Counted from the first letter of the stretch, positions 24,914 to 34,754 are shown. The stretch: 64,000 nt of DNA from Streptomyces sp. RKAG293 (GCF_023701745.1 NZ_JAJOZB010000001.1:9037001-9101000), one strand, 5' to 3'. The notes: generated by a model not told the origin, from the sequence alone. Translations and numbers: made by a program.

Positions 24914-25768
24914 ATGAAGAAGTTCCTCGTACTCCTCGGGGCACTCGCCCTGGCCGCCGCCAGTGGAACGGCGACCGCCGTCGCCTCCTGTTCCCCGTCT
25001 CCCGACAGGTGGACCGAGACCGGCGTCTCGTACGTCAACTCGCAGGCCGGCGGCCAGGGCCTGGCGTCCTGGAGCAACCGCAGCCTGCTGTTCCGCGGCA
25101 ACGGCTCCATCCCCCAGGACCTCAGAGACCAGGGCTGGACCCACGTCGGCGACCCGGAGATCTCCCGCCAGCACATCTTCGACGCCTACCAGGGCAACGG
25201 CGGCGCGACAGCCAAGATGTTCGCCGTCACCACCCCGGGCGGGAAGCGCCTCGTCTACACGCATCAGCTCCAAGGCGACGAGCGGATGAACAACTCCTTC
25301 GCCGCCGTCTCCCCTGACGCGCAGTGGCTGGTCTCGGGCGAATGGGACCAGCAGGACCGGCTCCTGGTCTTCCCCGCCCCGGTCTTCAACACCCGGGCCC
25401 CCGCGGGCGGCGGCGAGCTTCCCGAGGCAGGCCGGATCTCCCTGGACCACCCGGTCCGGGACATCCAGGGCTGCGACTTCGTCTCGGCGAGGCGCCTGGT
25501 GTGCGCCTCCGACGACAGCACCTTGTCGCTGTGGCCGGTGGAGCGCCCGCTGTTCCAGGTGGACCTCGACCGCGCGCTCGACGGCAAGCCCGTCACGGGC
25601 CGCGTCTCCGTCATTCGTCCCCTCCCGCAGCGCTCCGCCTGCGCGGGTACCGGCTTCGAGACCGAAGGCGTGGACTACGACGCCCGTACCGGCACCCTGC
25701 GGGTCGAGATGATCCCGCCGGGCGAGTGCGCCGCCTCCACCGCCGTCTACACGTACAAGGCCCGCTGA
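24914..25768 (+). CDS. Secreted protein of unknown function
   Basis: A 284-residue preprotein: MKKFLVLLGALALAAASGTATAVA is a clear Sec signal peptide, cleaved near residue 24. The mature part has repeated strand-like blocks such as FAAVSPDAQWLVSGEWD and DFVSARRLVCASDDSTLSLW, which resemble blades of a beta-propeller, and four or five Cys residues that could form disulfides. I do not recognise an enzyme motif. AAGGG 11 bases upstream supports ATG 24914. Function unknown; extracellular. Confidence 0.75.
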   Translation: MKKFLVLLGALALAAASGTATAVASCSPSPDRWTETGVSYVNSQAGGQGLASWSNRSLLFRGNGSIPQDLRDQGWTHVGDPEISRQHIFDAYQGNGGATAKMFAVTTPGGKRLVYTHQLQGDERMNNSFAAVSPDAQWLVSGEWDQQDRLLVFPAPVFNTRAPAGGGELPEAGRISLDHPVRDIQGCDFVSARRLVCASDDSTLSLWPVERPLFQVDLDRALDGKPVTGRVSVIRPLPQRSACAGTGFETEGVDYDARTGTLRVEMIPPGECAASTAVYTYKAR

Positions 25769-25936
25769 GGGCGTCTTCGGGCCGGTTTTCGGGGCGGCTC
25801 TCGGACCCGGGTCCGGGTCGGGCAGCGAACTGCGCGGCCCGGCCCCGCCGCAGGCCTTCCATAACCTGCTCGGGCCCGCCCCGAAGTCACGGCGGCGGTG
25901 CTGGTGCTCTCCCGCTGAGTGGCGCGAGATGAATGC

Positions 25937-26671
25937 TCACGAGCTGCGGTGCTTGTCCACCATGGCCAGGAACACCTGCAGATTCGGGACGCTCTTGGCC
26001 ATGGCGCGGGCCCAGAAGTCCGATGCGCCGGTCTTCATCACCGCGACAGCGCCGCCGCTGAGCTTGACCTGCCCCACCTGGGTCCAGGGCAGCAGTTGCT
26101 TCCGGTGCGCGATCCCGGCGGTGGAGAGGTCGAACTCGCCGAAGTCGAGGACTTCGCCGGCCAGGAACGCCTTCTGCACCGTGGTGCCTTGGGCCCGCAG
26201 GACCGCTCTTTGCATGGCCGGGGCCCAGGTGTTGGCGTCCTGGTAGAAGTTGGTGACGGTCACGTTCGCTCCCGGTGCCATCGCCACACAGGTGTGCAGG
26301 ATCGGACCCGGTATGCCGTTGATGATCTTTTGCACCTGCTCCTCGTAGAGCCGGACCCGGTCCCACCGCACGGCCACCGTCCCCGCACCGGTCTCCTGAT
26401 CGGCGATCATGCCGTGCTCGAACAGGTACAGCCGCTTCGCCGCCTGCCGGCGATTGAAGTCCGGATGGCGGCGTAGTGATACGTAGTAGAAGACCACGGC
26501 CGGCACCACAAAGAGGAAGAGCAGTACCGCGAGCGTCAGGTAGAACGACGCCTTCACGATCACCCCGAACCGCTGGGGCTTGAAGGCGGCAACCAGCGCA
26601 CCCAGTTCGTGCTGTGCTGCCAGTTCAGCAACGCCAGGGGGCAGGGATGCCAGGGGGACCGTCACGGGCAT
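25937..26671 (-). CDS. DUF6585-like membrane-associated protein
   Basis: A 244-residue protein with one long hydrophobic helix (about 44-66: ASFYLTLAVLLFLFVVPAVV) after a short N-terminal region ELAAQHELGALVAAFKP, followed by a soluble domain with two PH-like beta sheets (RLYLFEHGMIADQ, RWDRVRLYEEQV). I associate this with the Streptomyces DUF6585 family; its role is unknown. ATG 26671 with GAGG upstream is preferred over a TTG three codons earlier. Single gene. Confidence 0.7.
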   Translation of the reverse strand: MPVTVPLASLPPGVAELAAQHELGALVAAFKPQRFGVIVKASFYLTLAVLLFLFVVPAVVFYYVSLRRHPDFNRRQAAKRLYLFEHGMIADQETGAGTVAVRWDRVRLYEEQVQKIINGIPGPILHTCVAMAPGANVTVTNFYQDANTWAPAMQRAVLRAQGTTVQKAFLAGEVLDFGEFDLSTAGIAHRKQLLPWTQVGQVKLSGGAVAVMKTGASDFWARAMAKSVPNLQVFLAMVDKHRSS

Positions 26672-26832
26672 GAGCCTCAACTTCGCTGGGAGAGGGGTCT
26701 ATCGCCTGCTCGTTCCAGGCACTAGCTGCAGCCTCTCCTACTCTGTCTCCCACCGTCCAGAAGATCACTGAAAATCGCATCCTCGGTGACCGTGCTTTCG
26801 AGGATGATGAGTTTCGCCTGGAGATCGGACCG

Positions 26833-27654
26833 TCACACGTTCACGATGGTGACGATGTGCGCCTGGATCTTGCCGTTGACCGGACCTGGGCCGCATCGTC
26901 TCTCGATCGCCGCGCTGCACGCGGCAGTTGCCTCGGCAAGATCTGCGCCGGTGCGCTCCTCGATCTCGCTACGCAACGGCGTCCCCTGGCAGTACGCGGT
27001 TGCCGGCACCTGCGCCGACGCCGCACGGCTGCGCGCGGTGACCGTCTCGTGGCGCGGTGCGGCGGTGAATCCGGCACGCGCCAGGTCGCCGGCGATGGCG
27101 GTCAGATCGGAGTGTCCGTGTGGTGTGCGTGCCAGGAAGCGCGGAGGGCGGTCCGGATACACGCCGGCCAGCGTGTTGGTGACGATGTCCGCGAACTCGT
27201 TCTCCTCGATGCGATCCCACACGTTGAACAGCAGGGTCCCGCCGGGACGCAACACGCGTCGCGCCTCGGCGAATGCGCGACTCTTGTCCGGGAAGAACAT
27301 CACGCCGAACTGGCAGAAGACCACATCGAAGCTCGAGGCCGCGAAGGGCAACCGCATGGCGTCGGCCTGCTGCCACCGCACCGGTCGCGTGGCGCCGACG
27401 GCCTCGGCATGATCGAGCATCGCCTGGTTCAGATCGGTCGCCACCAATTCCACCGACCCGGGCAGCGCTCGTGCCGCCGCGCGCGTGACGACGCCCGTGC
27501 CGGCAGCGACCTCCAGGACCCGGGCCGGAACAAGTTCCGCCACGCGGCGGGCGAGATCCTCGGCGTAAGGCTCAAAGATCAGCGGCACGAGGTAGTCGTC
27601 GTAGAACTCGGGAATCGAGCCTGCGAACACCGCATCGGAACCGGGCCCGTCCAC
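26833..27654 (-). CDS. Class I SAM-dependent methyltransferase
   Basis: A 273-residue methyltransferase of the UbiE/Methyltransf_11 type. Motif I is VLEVAAGTGVVTRAAA, the acidic motif II is ELVATDLNQAM, followed by QQADAMRLPFAASSFDVVFCQFGVMFF and the motif III strand VLRPGGTLLFNVWD. The GTG at 27654 is chosen because GGAGA lies upstream and the next residues (DGPGSDAVFAGSIPEFYDDYL) start the fold; the long open frame upstream belongs to other DNA. Small-molecule substrate unknown. Confidence 0.85.
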   Translation of the reverse strand: MDGPGSDAVFAGSIPEFYDDYLVPLIFEPYAEDLARRVAELVPARVLEVAAGTGVVTRAAARALPGSVELVATDLNQAMLDHAEAVGATRPVRWQQADAMRLPFAASSFDVVFCQFGVMFFPDKSRAFAEARRVLRPGGTLLFNVWDRIEENEFADIVTNTLAGVYPDRPPRFLARTPHGHSDLTAIAGDLARAGFTAAPRHETVTARSRAASAQVPATAYCQGTPLRSEIEERTGADLAEATAACSAAIERRCGPGPVNGKIQAHIVTIVNV

Positions 27655-27850
27655 AAGGTCTCCATTCTGCCGAAACCCCTCTCGATCATACTTCCGGCAG
27701 GAGCTCGTGGTCGCTTCCGGGTGAGGTGACGGCCCTCGGCCTGGCGCCGCACTTTCTCGTGGCCGCTGTGGTTCGGCGCCGGTTCGGCCGGTTCGGCCGG
27801 TTCGATGGGCTCGACCGCGGTCACCGTGGTCCTGGTCAGTTGTGTGGTGT

Positions 27851-29077
27851 TCAGAGTCGGATGATGAGGAGGGCGGTGTCGTCGGTGGCCCCGCCGGGTG
27901 GGAGGAGGTCGAGGAGGACGGCGTCCGCGAGTGTTTCGGGGTCGGCGCCTTGGTGGCGGGTGAGGGAGCGGGTGAGGCGGGCGAGGCCGGTGTCGATGTC
28001 TTCGCGGCGGCGTTCGACGAGTCCGTCGGTGTAGAGAACGAGGGTGTCGCCTTCGCTGAAGCCGGTGACGGCCTGGGGGCGCGGGACGTGTTCCGGGCGG
28101 GCGCCGAGCGGGGGATCGGTGGCCTGGTCGAGGTACTCGACGCCGCCGTGTGTGTGGAGCAGGGCCGGTGGAAGGTGGCCAGCACTGCTGTAGGTGAGGG
28201 TGTGGGTTTCCCAGTCGATGTACGTCTCGACGGCGGTGGTGTTCTCGGCGCCGGTGACGGAGCGGGCGTACAGTCCCAGGACTTCCAGGGCCTGGGCCGG
28301 GCCGTCGGCGACGAGGCAGGCGGCGCTGAGGGCGCTGCGCAGCAGGCCCATGATGCCGGCGGCGTGCAGGCCGTGGCCCACGACGTCGCCGACGGCGACC
28401 GCGATGCGGTCACCGGGCAGGGCGACGAGGTCGTACCAGTCGCCGCAGATGTTGAGGGAGCCGACGGCGGGCCGGTAGCGGACGGCGGCGCGGTGGTGGC
28501 CGATGTTGCCGGGGGCGGGCAGCATGGCTTCTTGCAGGGCGAGGGCGATCTTGCGTTCGCGGGTGTGAGCCTGGCGTAGTCGGTCGTTGACTTCTTGCAG
28601 TTCCCTCGCGCGGGTGTAGAGCTCGGCTTCCAGGACCCTGGTTCGGCTGCCGTCGGGGGAGCTGCGGGCCGCGATGAGTTCGGTGACCTCTTCCACCCGG
28701 TGCACGATCAGGACGACCTTGCCGTCCTGGTCGAGGACGGGGGCGTTGACCGGGCTCCAGTACCGTTCCTCCCACTCGCCGGGCCGCTGCGTGGATTGGA
28801 CGTCGTAGCGCTGCAGGGCCATGGTGTCGCGCTCACCGGTGGCGAGGACCCGCTGGAGCGAGGCATGCACGTTGCGTGTGCCGCTGGCGCCGGGATCGTT
28901 CGGGTTGTCGGGGAACACATCGAACAGATAGCGGCCGATCACCTGTGCGCGGGTGCGCCCGGCGGCGTGCAGGTACTTTTCGTTCGCGTCCGCGTACACC
29001 AGCTCGGGGGTCAGCAGCGCCACCATGCCGGGCAGTGCCTGGAACACTGCCGCATAGTCGATCTCAGGATCCGTCAT
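27851..29077 (-). CDS. PAS-domain SpoIIE-type PP2C phosphatase
   Basis: A 408-residue protein. An N-terminal PAS domain (about 8-130) with YADANEKYLHAAGRTRAQVIG is followed by a short coiled-coil linker and a SpoIIE/PP2C domain (about 185-408) containing GDWYDLVALPGDRIAVAVGDVVGHG, YSSAGHLPP, LVLYTDGLVERR and a final DDTALLII. The metal-binding Asp residues of PP2C are present. Such proteins dephosphorylate anti-sigma-factor antagonists and feed alternative sigma-factor control; the PAS domain supplies sensing. No anti-sigma partner gene adjoins. Confidence 0.92.
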   Translation of the reverse strand: MTDPEIDYAAVFQALPGMVALLTPELVYADANEKYLHAAGRTRAQVIGRYLFDVFPDNPNDPGASGTRNVHASLQRVLATGERDTMALQRYDVQSTQRPGEWEERYWSPVNAPVLDQDGKVVLIVHRVEEVTELIAARSSPDGSRTRVLEAELYTRARELQEVNDRLRQAHTRERKIALALQEAMLPAPGNIGHHRAAVRYRPAVGSLNICGDWYDLVALPGDRIAVAVGDVVGHGLHAAGIMGLLRSALSAACLVADGPAQALEVLGLYARSVTGAENTTAVETYIDWETHTLTYSSAGHLPPALLHTHGGVEYLDQATDPPLGARPEHVPRPQAVTGFSEGDTLVLYTDGLVERRREDIDTGLARLTRSLTRHQGADPETLADAVLLDLLPPGGATDDTALLIIRL

Positions 29078-30350
29078 GCCCAGCCTGCCTCAGCGCCTGT
29101 CCCATCCCTGGTGATCTCCACGATAGGGCCCGGCCGGTCATCGCGCCGCGCGGACACCCGCCGCGCCGCCCGCATGGTTCTGCGCGTCCTCAGGACGGCC
29201 TGTAAGGCCTGTGCCTGCCCCGCCGAGGCCGGGACCAGGGCGTGGGGGCGGGCGATGCCTGGACTGAGCGAGCTGGGCTGGCAGCAGTCCCTGGGCCGGC
29301 CGGCCTGCGTGGGTGGGTGCGATGCGGGTGAGTCTGACGCCTTCGGGCCCGACTGTGGGTGTCGTCTGAGCCAGGGGTTCTACAGGGAGCGGTGGCTCAC
29401 TTCGCGTCGTCCACGAACCGGAACACGCTTCCGGCTTTGTGGTGTGGGCCGAATGGCCCGGCGCAATGCGGGTGCCTTCGCCGATGCGGTGCGTGCCGTC
29501 CGCTTCGTCCTGACTCGGTCACTGTGCTCGGCGTCGAAATTCGCGCGGGTCTTGTCGTCCGAGCTATCGGTCCGCCGCTCCACCGGCACAGGAATCCGGA
29601 CCTGTGGGTCCTGCCCGCACCGTCAGGCGGAGCGGATCGCTGCGCCCGTGACGAACCGCCGCCGCACTGGTGGGGCTGAGGGGAGTGCCCCGGCGGGCCC
29701 GGGCCACCCCTGTCGCTGACCCATCCAGCGGAAGTGCACCGGCCCGGGTCTGATGGCCGGGCCCAGCCGCGTAAGGCTCTGTGGTCCGGCCCCGCACAAC
29801 CGCGCCGGCGTGTCCTGCCTAAAGCGGTTGAAGGCCACCTCGACATCCGTCCGCCACACCGGATCGGTCTTCCACACCATGGACCCGGAGATCCTCCATC
29901 CCGGCAGAAGGTCCAAGGGTGCGATCTCGTAGGCGGCGGCGATCCCGCCCGACGAACGACCACGTCGTCTCCCCGACCACCGCACCGGGACGGCCCGGAA
30001 CACCCCCCCACATCCACCACGACCCCGCTCTCCTCAGCGGCCCGATCAGCGCCGTCCTCGTTGGCCAACGAACCCACCCTGGTGCCGGAAACGGATGAGC
30101 GACCTGCGCTGCGGCCCCACCTGGCTCGTGATGGGGATCCGCGAAAACGACCAGGTCCGCTCTCGGTGTCCCAATTTGGTTGAGCCGTTCAACGGCCTGG
30201 GGAGGGCGTGGAGTGGGGAGAGAGCGTCGGACCCCGCCGACCTCGGTCGGCGGGGTCCGAGGATTGACGGCGGGTCAGGTCACGGAACTCTCCGCAGCGG
30301 GGGACACCGGGCAGACGGCCGAGCGCTGGCCGACCTGCTCGCAGGGAGTC
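29078..30350. other. 1.3-kb stretch without a recognisable gene
   Basis: Several frames of 70-230 codons occur on both strands, but none has a known motif, and their overlapping, Arg/Gly/Pro-rich composition suggests non-coding DNA. A minus-strand segment near 29830-29920 (SGSMVWKTDPVWRTDVEVAF) is the only piece with protein-like composition and could be a gene remnant. The stretch ends at the 30227 terminator. Confidence 0.45.
30227..30260 (-). terminator. Perfect 16-bp hairpin terminator
   Basis: TCGGACCCCGCCGACC (30227-30242) pairs with 30245-30260 around a two-base apex. It lies about 90 bases downstream of the minus-strand gene ending at 30351 and is the likely terminator for it. Confidence 0.8.
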
Positions 30351-31061
30351 TCAGTACTGCTCGGCCGCTTGCTCGGCGATCGAGAACTCGGCGCCGCACT
30401 CGCCGGACGTTCCCTCGCCGAACAGGTAGGTCAGGGCGAGCGCGACGGTGTCGACCCCGGCCTCGCTGGCCGCGTCGTAGAGCACGCGCGCGGGCCCCGA
30501 CAAGTCGTCCGACTCGGCGGCGCGAAGCGGCGAGCCCTCCGGATCGCCGGGCTCCCAGTCGCCGACGGCGGAGAAGTGGCCGGCCTCACCGATGGAGACG
30601 AACACCCCCATCTCGCATTCAGGGCAGAACACCTCGATGGTCCCGTCGGCCAAGCCCTCCAGAGCCGAGGACCAGACGGGGACGCCGTCAAACGCCATGA
30701 CGCTCTGCAGCAGATAGACGTAGAAGGCGGGTTCAGCCGGGCGGCGGATCCGAGCGTGGGCCAGGGCCCGCAGTCGCTCGATCAGGGCGTCGTGCTGGTT
30801 TCGGGTCTCGTCATCGGCAGCAGCGGCGATCGCTCCGGCCAGGAGCAGCGCGTTGTCGCCGTCCTTGCCCGCCTCGCTTCCCAGATCGGCAAGTAGAGGG
30901 AGGGCAGCGAAGCTCGCCGAGTAGACACTGCCCTGATGGCACAACCGTGACCACAGGTCGCTCCAGCCCTCGTCGTTGGGCTCGGTGCCAAGCCGTTCGA
31001 ACAGCCCGGGGATGTCATCGGCGGTGCCATACGCGTGCTTCAACTGCGACCAATCCGTCAT
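30351..31061 (-). CDS. Acidic cytoplasmic protein of unknown function
   Basis: A 236-residue acidic, helix-rich protein (MTDWSQLKHAYGTADDIPGL start; ALPLLADLG and IAAAADDETRNQHDALIERLRAL helices; a CPECEMGVFVSIG strand with a CxxC pair). The helical, HEAT-like first half and the Cys-pair-containing C-terminal domain resemble Streptomyces hypothetical proteins that sometimes act as immunity proteins, but I cannot assign a family. The ATG at 31061 is preferred to one four codons upstream. Nearby genes 31333 and 31732 run the other way. Confidence 0.7.
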   Translation of the reverse strand: MTDWSQLKHAYGTADDIPGLFERLGTEPNDEGWSDLWSRLCHQGSVYSASFAALPLLADLGSEAGKDGDNALLLAGAIAAAADDETRNQHDALIERLRALAHARIRRPAEPAFYVYLLQSVMAFDGVPVWSSALEGLADGTIEVFCPECEMGVFVSIGEAGHFSAVGDWEPGDPEGSPLRAAESDDLSGPARVLYDAASEAGVDTVALALTYLFGEGTSGECGAEFSIAEQAAEQY

Positions 31062-31332
31062 GCGGTCATCCAACCAAGCCGGCTCTCAGCGGCTGGCCGC
31101 AGGGCGGGCAAGCTGCCGCCGGCGTCAAGGCGAACCGTGGTGAGCAGGTCTGGCCAACACCAGCGCGGCGAACTTCGCGATGGAGTCGAGGCCGGACTTT
31201 TCAGCCTGGCGAGGGGCACCACCGGGTGCATCTCGGCCATCGGCACGGTGAAACCGCGGCGGCGGGCCTCGGAGAGGTGTTCTAGGGGCGGACCCCCTGC
31301 GGGCGGAGGGTTGCGGCGCCTACTGTGCCGTC

Positions 31333-31683
31333 ATGAAGACTTCCGGCAAGAAGAAGCCCCTTTCCGAGGATCTGAAGGTACTGGATGCCGACTTGGCCCT
31401 GGCTGCTGACTTGATCGCCGGCAAGGCGGCCACCAGCCTGCGCGATGGCCGTTGGGTGGACCTGGTCGCGGACCTGGTCGAGGCCAACCGGCGTACGCAG
31501 CTCAGCCTGCACGAAGCAGTGGAGAAGGCGCTCGCCCACGGTCAGAGCTTCGAGTCTCTGGCAGGTGGATCCCACCTGTCGGCCGAATACCTGCAGGAGG
31601 CGTACGAGCAGTTCGATCGTGCGGCGGTGGCACGATCTGGTCCCGGTAAGGACGGCCGGGAGGCATGGCGGGTCCTGGGCTGA
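31333..31683 (+). CDS. Small helical protein of unknown function
   Basis: A 116-residue, mostly helical protein: Lys-rich start MKTSGKKKPLSEDLK, central RWVDLVADLVEANRRTQLSLHEAVEKAL, then FESLAGGSHLSAEYLQEAYEQFD. The composition is clearly coding. No known domain recognised. The DUF6193-like gene follows about 50 bases later and may be in the same transcript. Confidence 0.65.
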   Translation: MKTSGKKKPLSEDLKVLDADLALAADLIAGKAATSLRDGRWVDLVADLVEANRRTQLSLHEAVEKALAHGQSFESLAGGSHLSAEYLQEAYEQFDRAAVARSGPGKDGREAWRVLG

Positions 31684-31731
31684 GGGCCGTACCATCACGG
31701 CTCCTGAACTTCCACGGCCGACGGTGTGTGC

Positions 31732-32493
31732 ATGAACGAACGTTCCGGTGAGGTGTCGAGCGAGCTCTATCCGGAGTTGGCTGTCCCAGGCGGTTTGAGA
31801 GAGGCGTTGGGTCGCGAGGCGGCTCGCCGCGGGTGTGGTGGCGAGCCGCTGGATCGTGTTGAGGGGTTCGATGCCGCGGTCGCGGCTTGCTGCGCGCGTG
31901 GGCAGGCACGGTTCGCTGTCTATGCGACCAACATCGACGAACGCGAGTTCCGCATCGAGATCTCCGGGCCCTCCGGCTGGCTGTGGGGTGCTTTCGGCAG
32001 CACCGAGGACCTCGCGGTGGTTGCCGCGATTCTGCATGCCTGGCGTGATGGCGCGTCCATCGCTCAATTGCGACGCGAGTGGACGTTGCTCGCGGCGACC
32101 CCGCTGGACGCGGCACCACCGGGAAGGGTGGTGTCGACCGCTTGGCGGCTGACTCTGGAACGCTCGCCGGTGATCAGACTGGGTAACGCCGAACTGGCCG
32201 AGGCCCTGTATGCGCAGCCGGCCCTGCGCAGGTTCTTCCCCTGGCCGTCGCACGGCCATTTCAGCCTGCTCAGCAGTACCGCGGACCCGTTCCACGAGGA
32301 GGTACCGCGCGTGAATCCGGCTGGGGATGGGCTGTGGAACGTGGTCACGCCGTGGTCACCGCAGACACCGGAACGGGTGCTCGGTAGCCGCCTCAGCGCT
32401 CGCGAGGCCGCGGCACTGGTGGCCGCGAATGTCCCTGCGGGCAGTGGCCCGGCCATCGAGGGAGGGTGGCCGGCCGGCGGCCGTATGGCCTGA
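31732..32493 (+). CDS. DUF6193-like protein
   Basis: A 253-residue protein. The pattern of an N-terminal LYPELAVPGGLREALGREAARRG, a middle ISGPSGWLWGAFGS strand pair and AAILHAWRDGASIAQLRREW, and a C-terminal ALYAQPALRRFFPWPSHGHFSL block matches my memory of DUF6193 (natural-product-biosynthesis-associated) proteins. They are of unknown activity and often occur in multiple copies in Streptomyces genomes. ATG 31732 is chosen over a GTG two codons upstream. Not next to a biosynthetic cluster except the lanthipeptide locus 4 kb away. Confidence 0.65.
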   Translation: MNERSGEVSSELYPELAVPGGLREALGREAARRGCGGEPLDRVEGFDAAVAACCARGQARFAVYATNIDEREFRIEISGPSGWLWGAFGSTEDLAVVAAILHAWRDGASIAQLRREWTLLAATPLDAAPPGRVVSTAWRLTLERSPVIRLGNAELAEALYAQPALRRFFPWPSHGHFSLLSSTADPFHEEVPRVNPAGDGLWNVVTPWSPQTPERVLGSRLSAREAAALVAANVPAGSGPAIEGGWPAGGRMA

Positions 32494-33011
32494 CCCGAGC
32501 TCACACGAACCTGGCCTACCGGTCGGCTTTCGTTATCTGGCGGCCCGCATGTCGTCGGTGACCTCGCTAGGGCGTTTTGTTGTCCCTTGAGCGTGCATCG
32601 CGCCGCACCCTGTTGTGCTGTGGAGGATCCACCGAACTCCCAAGCCGCCGCAGTGCCGTGATGCCCGCAAACATCACCGCAGCGAATGCGGTCCGTTCGC
32701 GAGGGGCGTTCTCCGGCACGCTCCGGCCTGTCTGTCGCCCTCGTCCCGCACGTGCGTTTCCGCGATCGGATGGTTGTCTCCCGGCCTTGCGGGCGTGCGG
32801 CGGGGATGAGTTCGCCCCGTTCAGAAGTGCTGTGCCCTCAGGCGGTGGCAGGGGGTGACGGTATCTCTGCTGCGCGCACGGCGCCTTGGGAAGGAGGTAC
32901 CGGACAACGGACCGGCGAGGTAACGGTTTGACCCCCGCCCCGCCAGCACATACGTTCCCCTCTCTCGGTCTGATCTGCTGGGACAGACCCCATCGTGGTC
33001 CTTGGGGGACA
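32494..33011. other. Gene-poor stretch
   Basis: 518 bases without a convincing gene. One plus-strand frame (32577-32858) opens with a Ser/Arg/Cys-rich peptide and lacks any motif. The final 15 bases contain the ribosome binding site (GGGGG) of the DUF805 gene. Confidence 0.5.
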
Positions 33012-33407
33012 ATGAACTATTACCTCGACGTGCTCAAGCAGTACGTGAACTTCAGCGGACGGGCGCGGCGCCAGGAATACTGGATGTACGCCCTGATCCA
33101 CACCATCATCATCGTCGTGCTGTATACGCTGGACCTGATCATCGGCAGCTTCCCGCTGCTCTACGGTCTTTACGTCCTCGCCACCTTGCTGCCGACCCTG
33201 GGCGTGACCGTGCGCCGCCTGCATGACACGGACCGGTCGGGATGGTTCGTCCTCCTCGGGGCGATCCCGTGCGTCGGCGGCATCATCCTCATCGTGTTCG
33301 CGGCCACCGAAGGCACGCCGGGTGACAACCAGTACGGCCCGAACCCGAAGGCCGGTCCCGGCTACACGGACGGCCCCCCGTTCACCCCGGCCCCCGGCCA
33401 GTACTGA
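33012..33407 (+). CDS. DUF805 small membrane protein
   Basis: A 131-residue protein of the DUF805 family: MNYYLDVLKQYVNFSGRARRQEYWMY start, three hydrophobic helices (about 24-45, 50-66, 80-98), the conserved VRRLHDTDRSGWFVLLG loop, and a GDNQYGPNPK tail. The family is common and of unknown function, probably an inner-membrane protein. Only the ATG at 33012, with a GGGGG site upstream, gives the family N-terminus. Confidence 0.93.
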   Translation: MNYYLDVLKQYVNFSGRARRQEYWMYALIHTIIIVVLYTLDLIIGSFPLLYGLYVLATLLPTLGVTVRRLHDTDRSGWFVLLGAIPCVGGIILIVFAATEGTPGDNQYGPNPKAGPGYTDGPPFTPAPGQY

Positions 33408-33421
33408 GCGCAGTCACTCCG

Positions 33422-33451
33422 CTGCGGCCCCCGGTTTGCCGGGGGCCGCAG
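33422..33451 (+). terminator. Hairpin terminator after DUF805 gene
   Basis: CTGCGGCCCCCGG (33422-33434) pairs perfectly with 33439-33451 around the loop TTTG, beginning 15 bases after the stop codon. Confidence 0.8.
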
Positions 33452-33862
33452 TGCGTTGCCCGCCGGTCCCGTCCGCTGCGTGCCGCGCCCGGCGCGTACC
33501 TCCCGCTGCGGGGAGGCTGCAAGTGCTCCCGCGGGCGACGCGCCGGACGATGCCCCCTGCGCCCGAACGGCCCGCGAAACAGGGCCGGGGCAGGCGGCGA
33601 TGCACCTGGCGCGACGACCGGGAGCGGACCACGGACACGACACCACGCAGGGCCGGATCCACGACACTCGAGCCTGCTCCGATGCCGATCTCGAAGCCGG
33701 CGAGGCCGCCCGTGCGGATGGAGACGGCGATCAGGGCGCGCTGGGACATGCACAACCCGTAGCTCCTCTGGGTGGCCGGACCGCAGTGCCGGTCCGGCCG
33801 GACGGGATTCGCTCCGTCCCGGCCGGCTGCCGGGGCGGAGCGAAGGGGCGTACGGGTCCGGC
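33452..33862. other. Gene-poor stretch with a second hairpin
   Basis: 410 bases with no supported gene. GGCCGGACC (33774-33782) pairs with GGTCCGGCC (33791-33799), 64 bases downstream of the minus-strand gene ending at 33863, and is its likely terminator. Confidence 0.5.
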
Positions 33863-34744
33863 TCAGCCGGTGCTGGCGAGCCGGCGCCGGCGGAGCACGG
33901 CGACTCCGCCCACGAGGGCGATGGCTGTGCCGGTTCCGCCGGCAAGCAACGGGGTGGAGGACGAGGCCTCGTGCACCCCGCGTTGGGAGCTGTAGCCGCT
34001 GGAGTAGCCCTTGGTGGCGTACTCCGAGCCGGGGAGCTTGTCGGCGTAGCGGGCCTTGAGCAGTTTCTGGTAGTCGCTGAGCGACACCGACGCCTGGCCG
34101 CCCAGTCCTTGGCGGGCCTGCTCGTTGAGCGGCTCGACGGTGAGGAGTCTGAGCTGGTACCAGCCGCGGATCTGCGGCTCCGTGAAGACCATCGTGCCCG
34201 CGGTCGCCTTGCTGGCGTACGTGGCGTCGCTGTCGCCGTCGCGCACGGCCGCCAGGTGCCAGCCGCCGCCCTGGGTGGGGGCGAGCATGACGGTGGCGTT
34301 GCGGCCGTTGACCGTGACGCTCAGGGAGGAGACCAGCTGTGTGAGCCTGATGGCCTCGGTGGGCAGTGGCTGAGCGGTGCCCGCGACGAACCCGGGGGTG
34401 ATCTCGTTCCGTGCCACCGGGTCCTTGATCGTGAAGACCGGCAGGCCCTGGCAGGGCTCGGACGTTTCGGGGATCGTCTGCACCGGCTCGCCGGCGCCAT
34501 CGTTGGGCACCGGAGTGCGCAGGAAGCGGCAGACGGTGTTGCGGACATCGGTGGACTTCACCGCGTCGAGGGCGGCCTGGTAGTCGGGGATGTCGGCCGG
34601 CAGAGGGTCCTTGGCCGGGGCCGCGTGCGTCGGGCCGACGACGGACAGCAGCGCGGATGCACTCACTGCGATGACGATGGACAGGCGGGGGAAGCGGGAG
34701 GCCGTCCGCTTGCTGGACATGTTGGTGCCGTTGGTGTCGCGCAT
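33863..34744 (-). CDS. Secreted protein with C-terminal membrane anchor
   Basis: A 293-residue preprotein. The signal peptide spans about residues 18-41 (SIVIAVSASALLSVVGPTHA). The mature domain has one Cys pair, a WHLAAVRDGDS strand and a helical WYQLRLLTVEPLNEQAR segment. The end is a Ser-rich spacer, a hydrophobic helix GGTGTAIALVGGVAVL and an RRRR stop-transfer tail. That tail resembles a sortase-type anchor, but no LPxTG or LAxTG box is present, so simple membrane anchoring is more likely. It starts ten bases after the protease stop with a good ribosome site, so the two form an operon. Confidence 0.78.
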   Translation of the reverse strand: MRDTNGTNMSSKRTASRFPRLSIVIAVSASALLSVVGPTHAAPAKDPLPADIPDYQAALDAVKSTDVRNTVCRFLRTPVPNDGAGEPVQTIPETSEPCQGLPVFTIKDPVARNEITPGFVAGTAQPLPTEAIRLTQLVSSLSVTVNGRNATVMLAPTQGGGWHLAAVRDGDSDATYASKATAGTMVFTEPQIRGWYQLRLLTVEPLNEQARQGLGGQASVSLSDYQKLLKARYADKLPGSEYATKGYSSGYSSQRGVHEASSSTPLLAGGTGTAIALVGGVAVLRRRRLASTG

Positions 34745-34754
34745 GTCGCCTGCC

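Noticed and set aside
27760..27840. Tandem CGGTTCGGC units upstream of the methyltransferase
   Set aside because: Low-complexity GC-rich run with only loose periodicity; no regular array and no spacer/repeat organisation as in CRISPR.
29397..30077. 226-codon minus-strand frame in the 29-30 kb gap
   Set aside because: Rich in Arg/Gly/Pro/Ser with several overlapping equal-quality frames; no family similarity, so it was not called a gene.
33863..34744. Sortase-anchored surface protein
   Set aside because: The helix and basic tail fit, but no LPxTG, LAxTG or similar pentapeptide precedes the helix.
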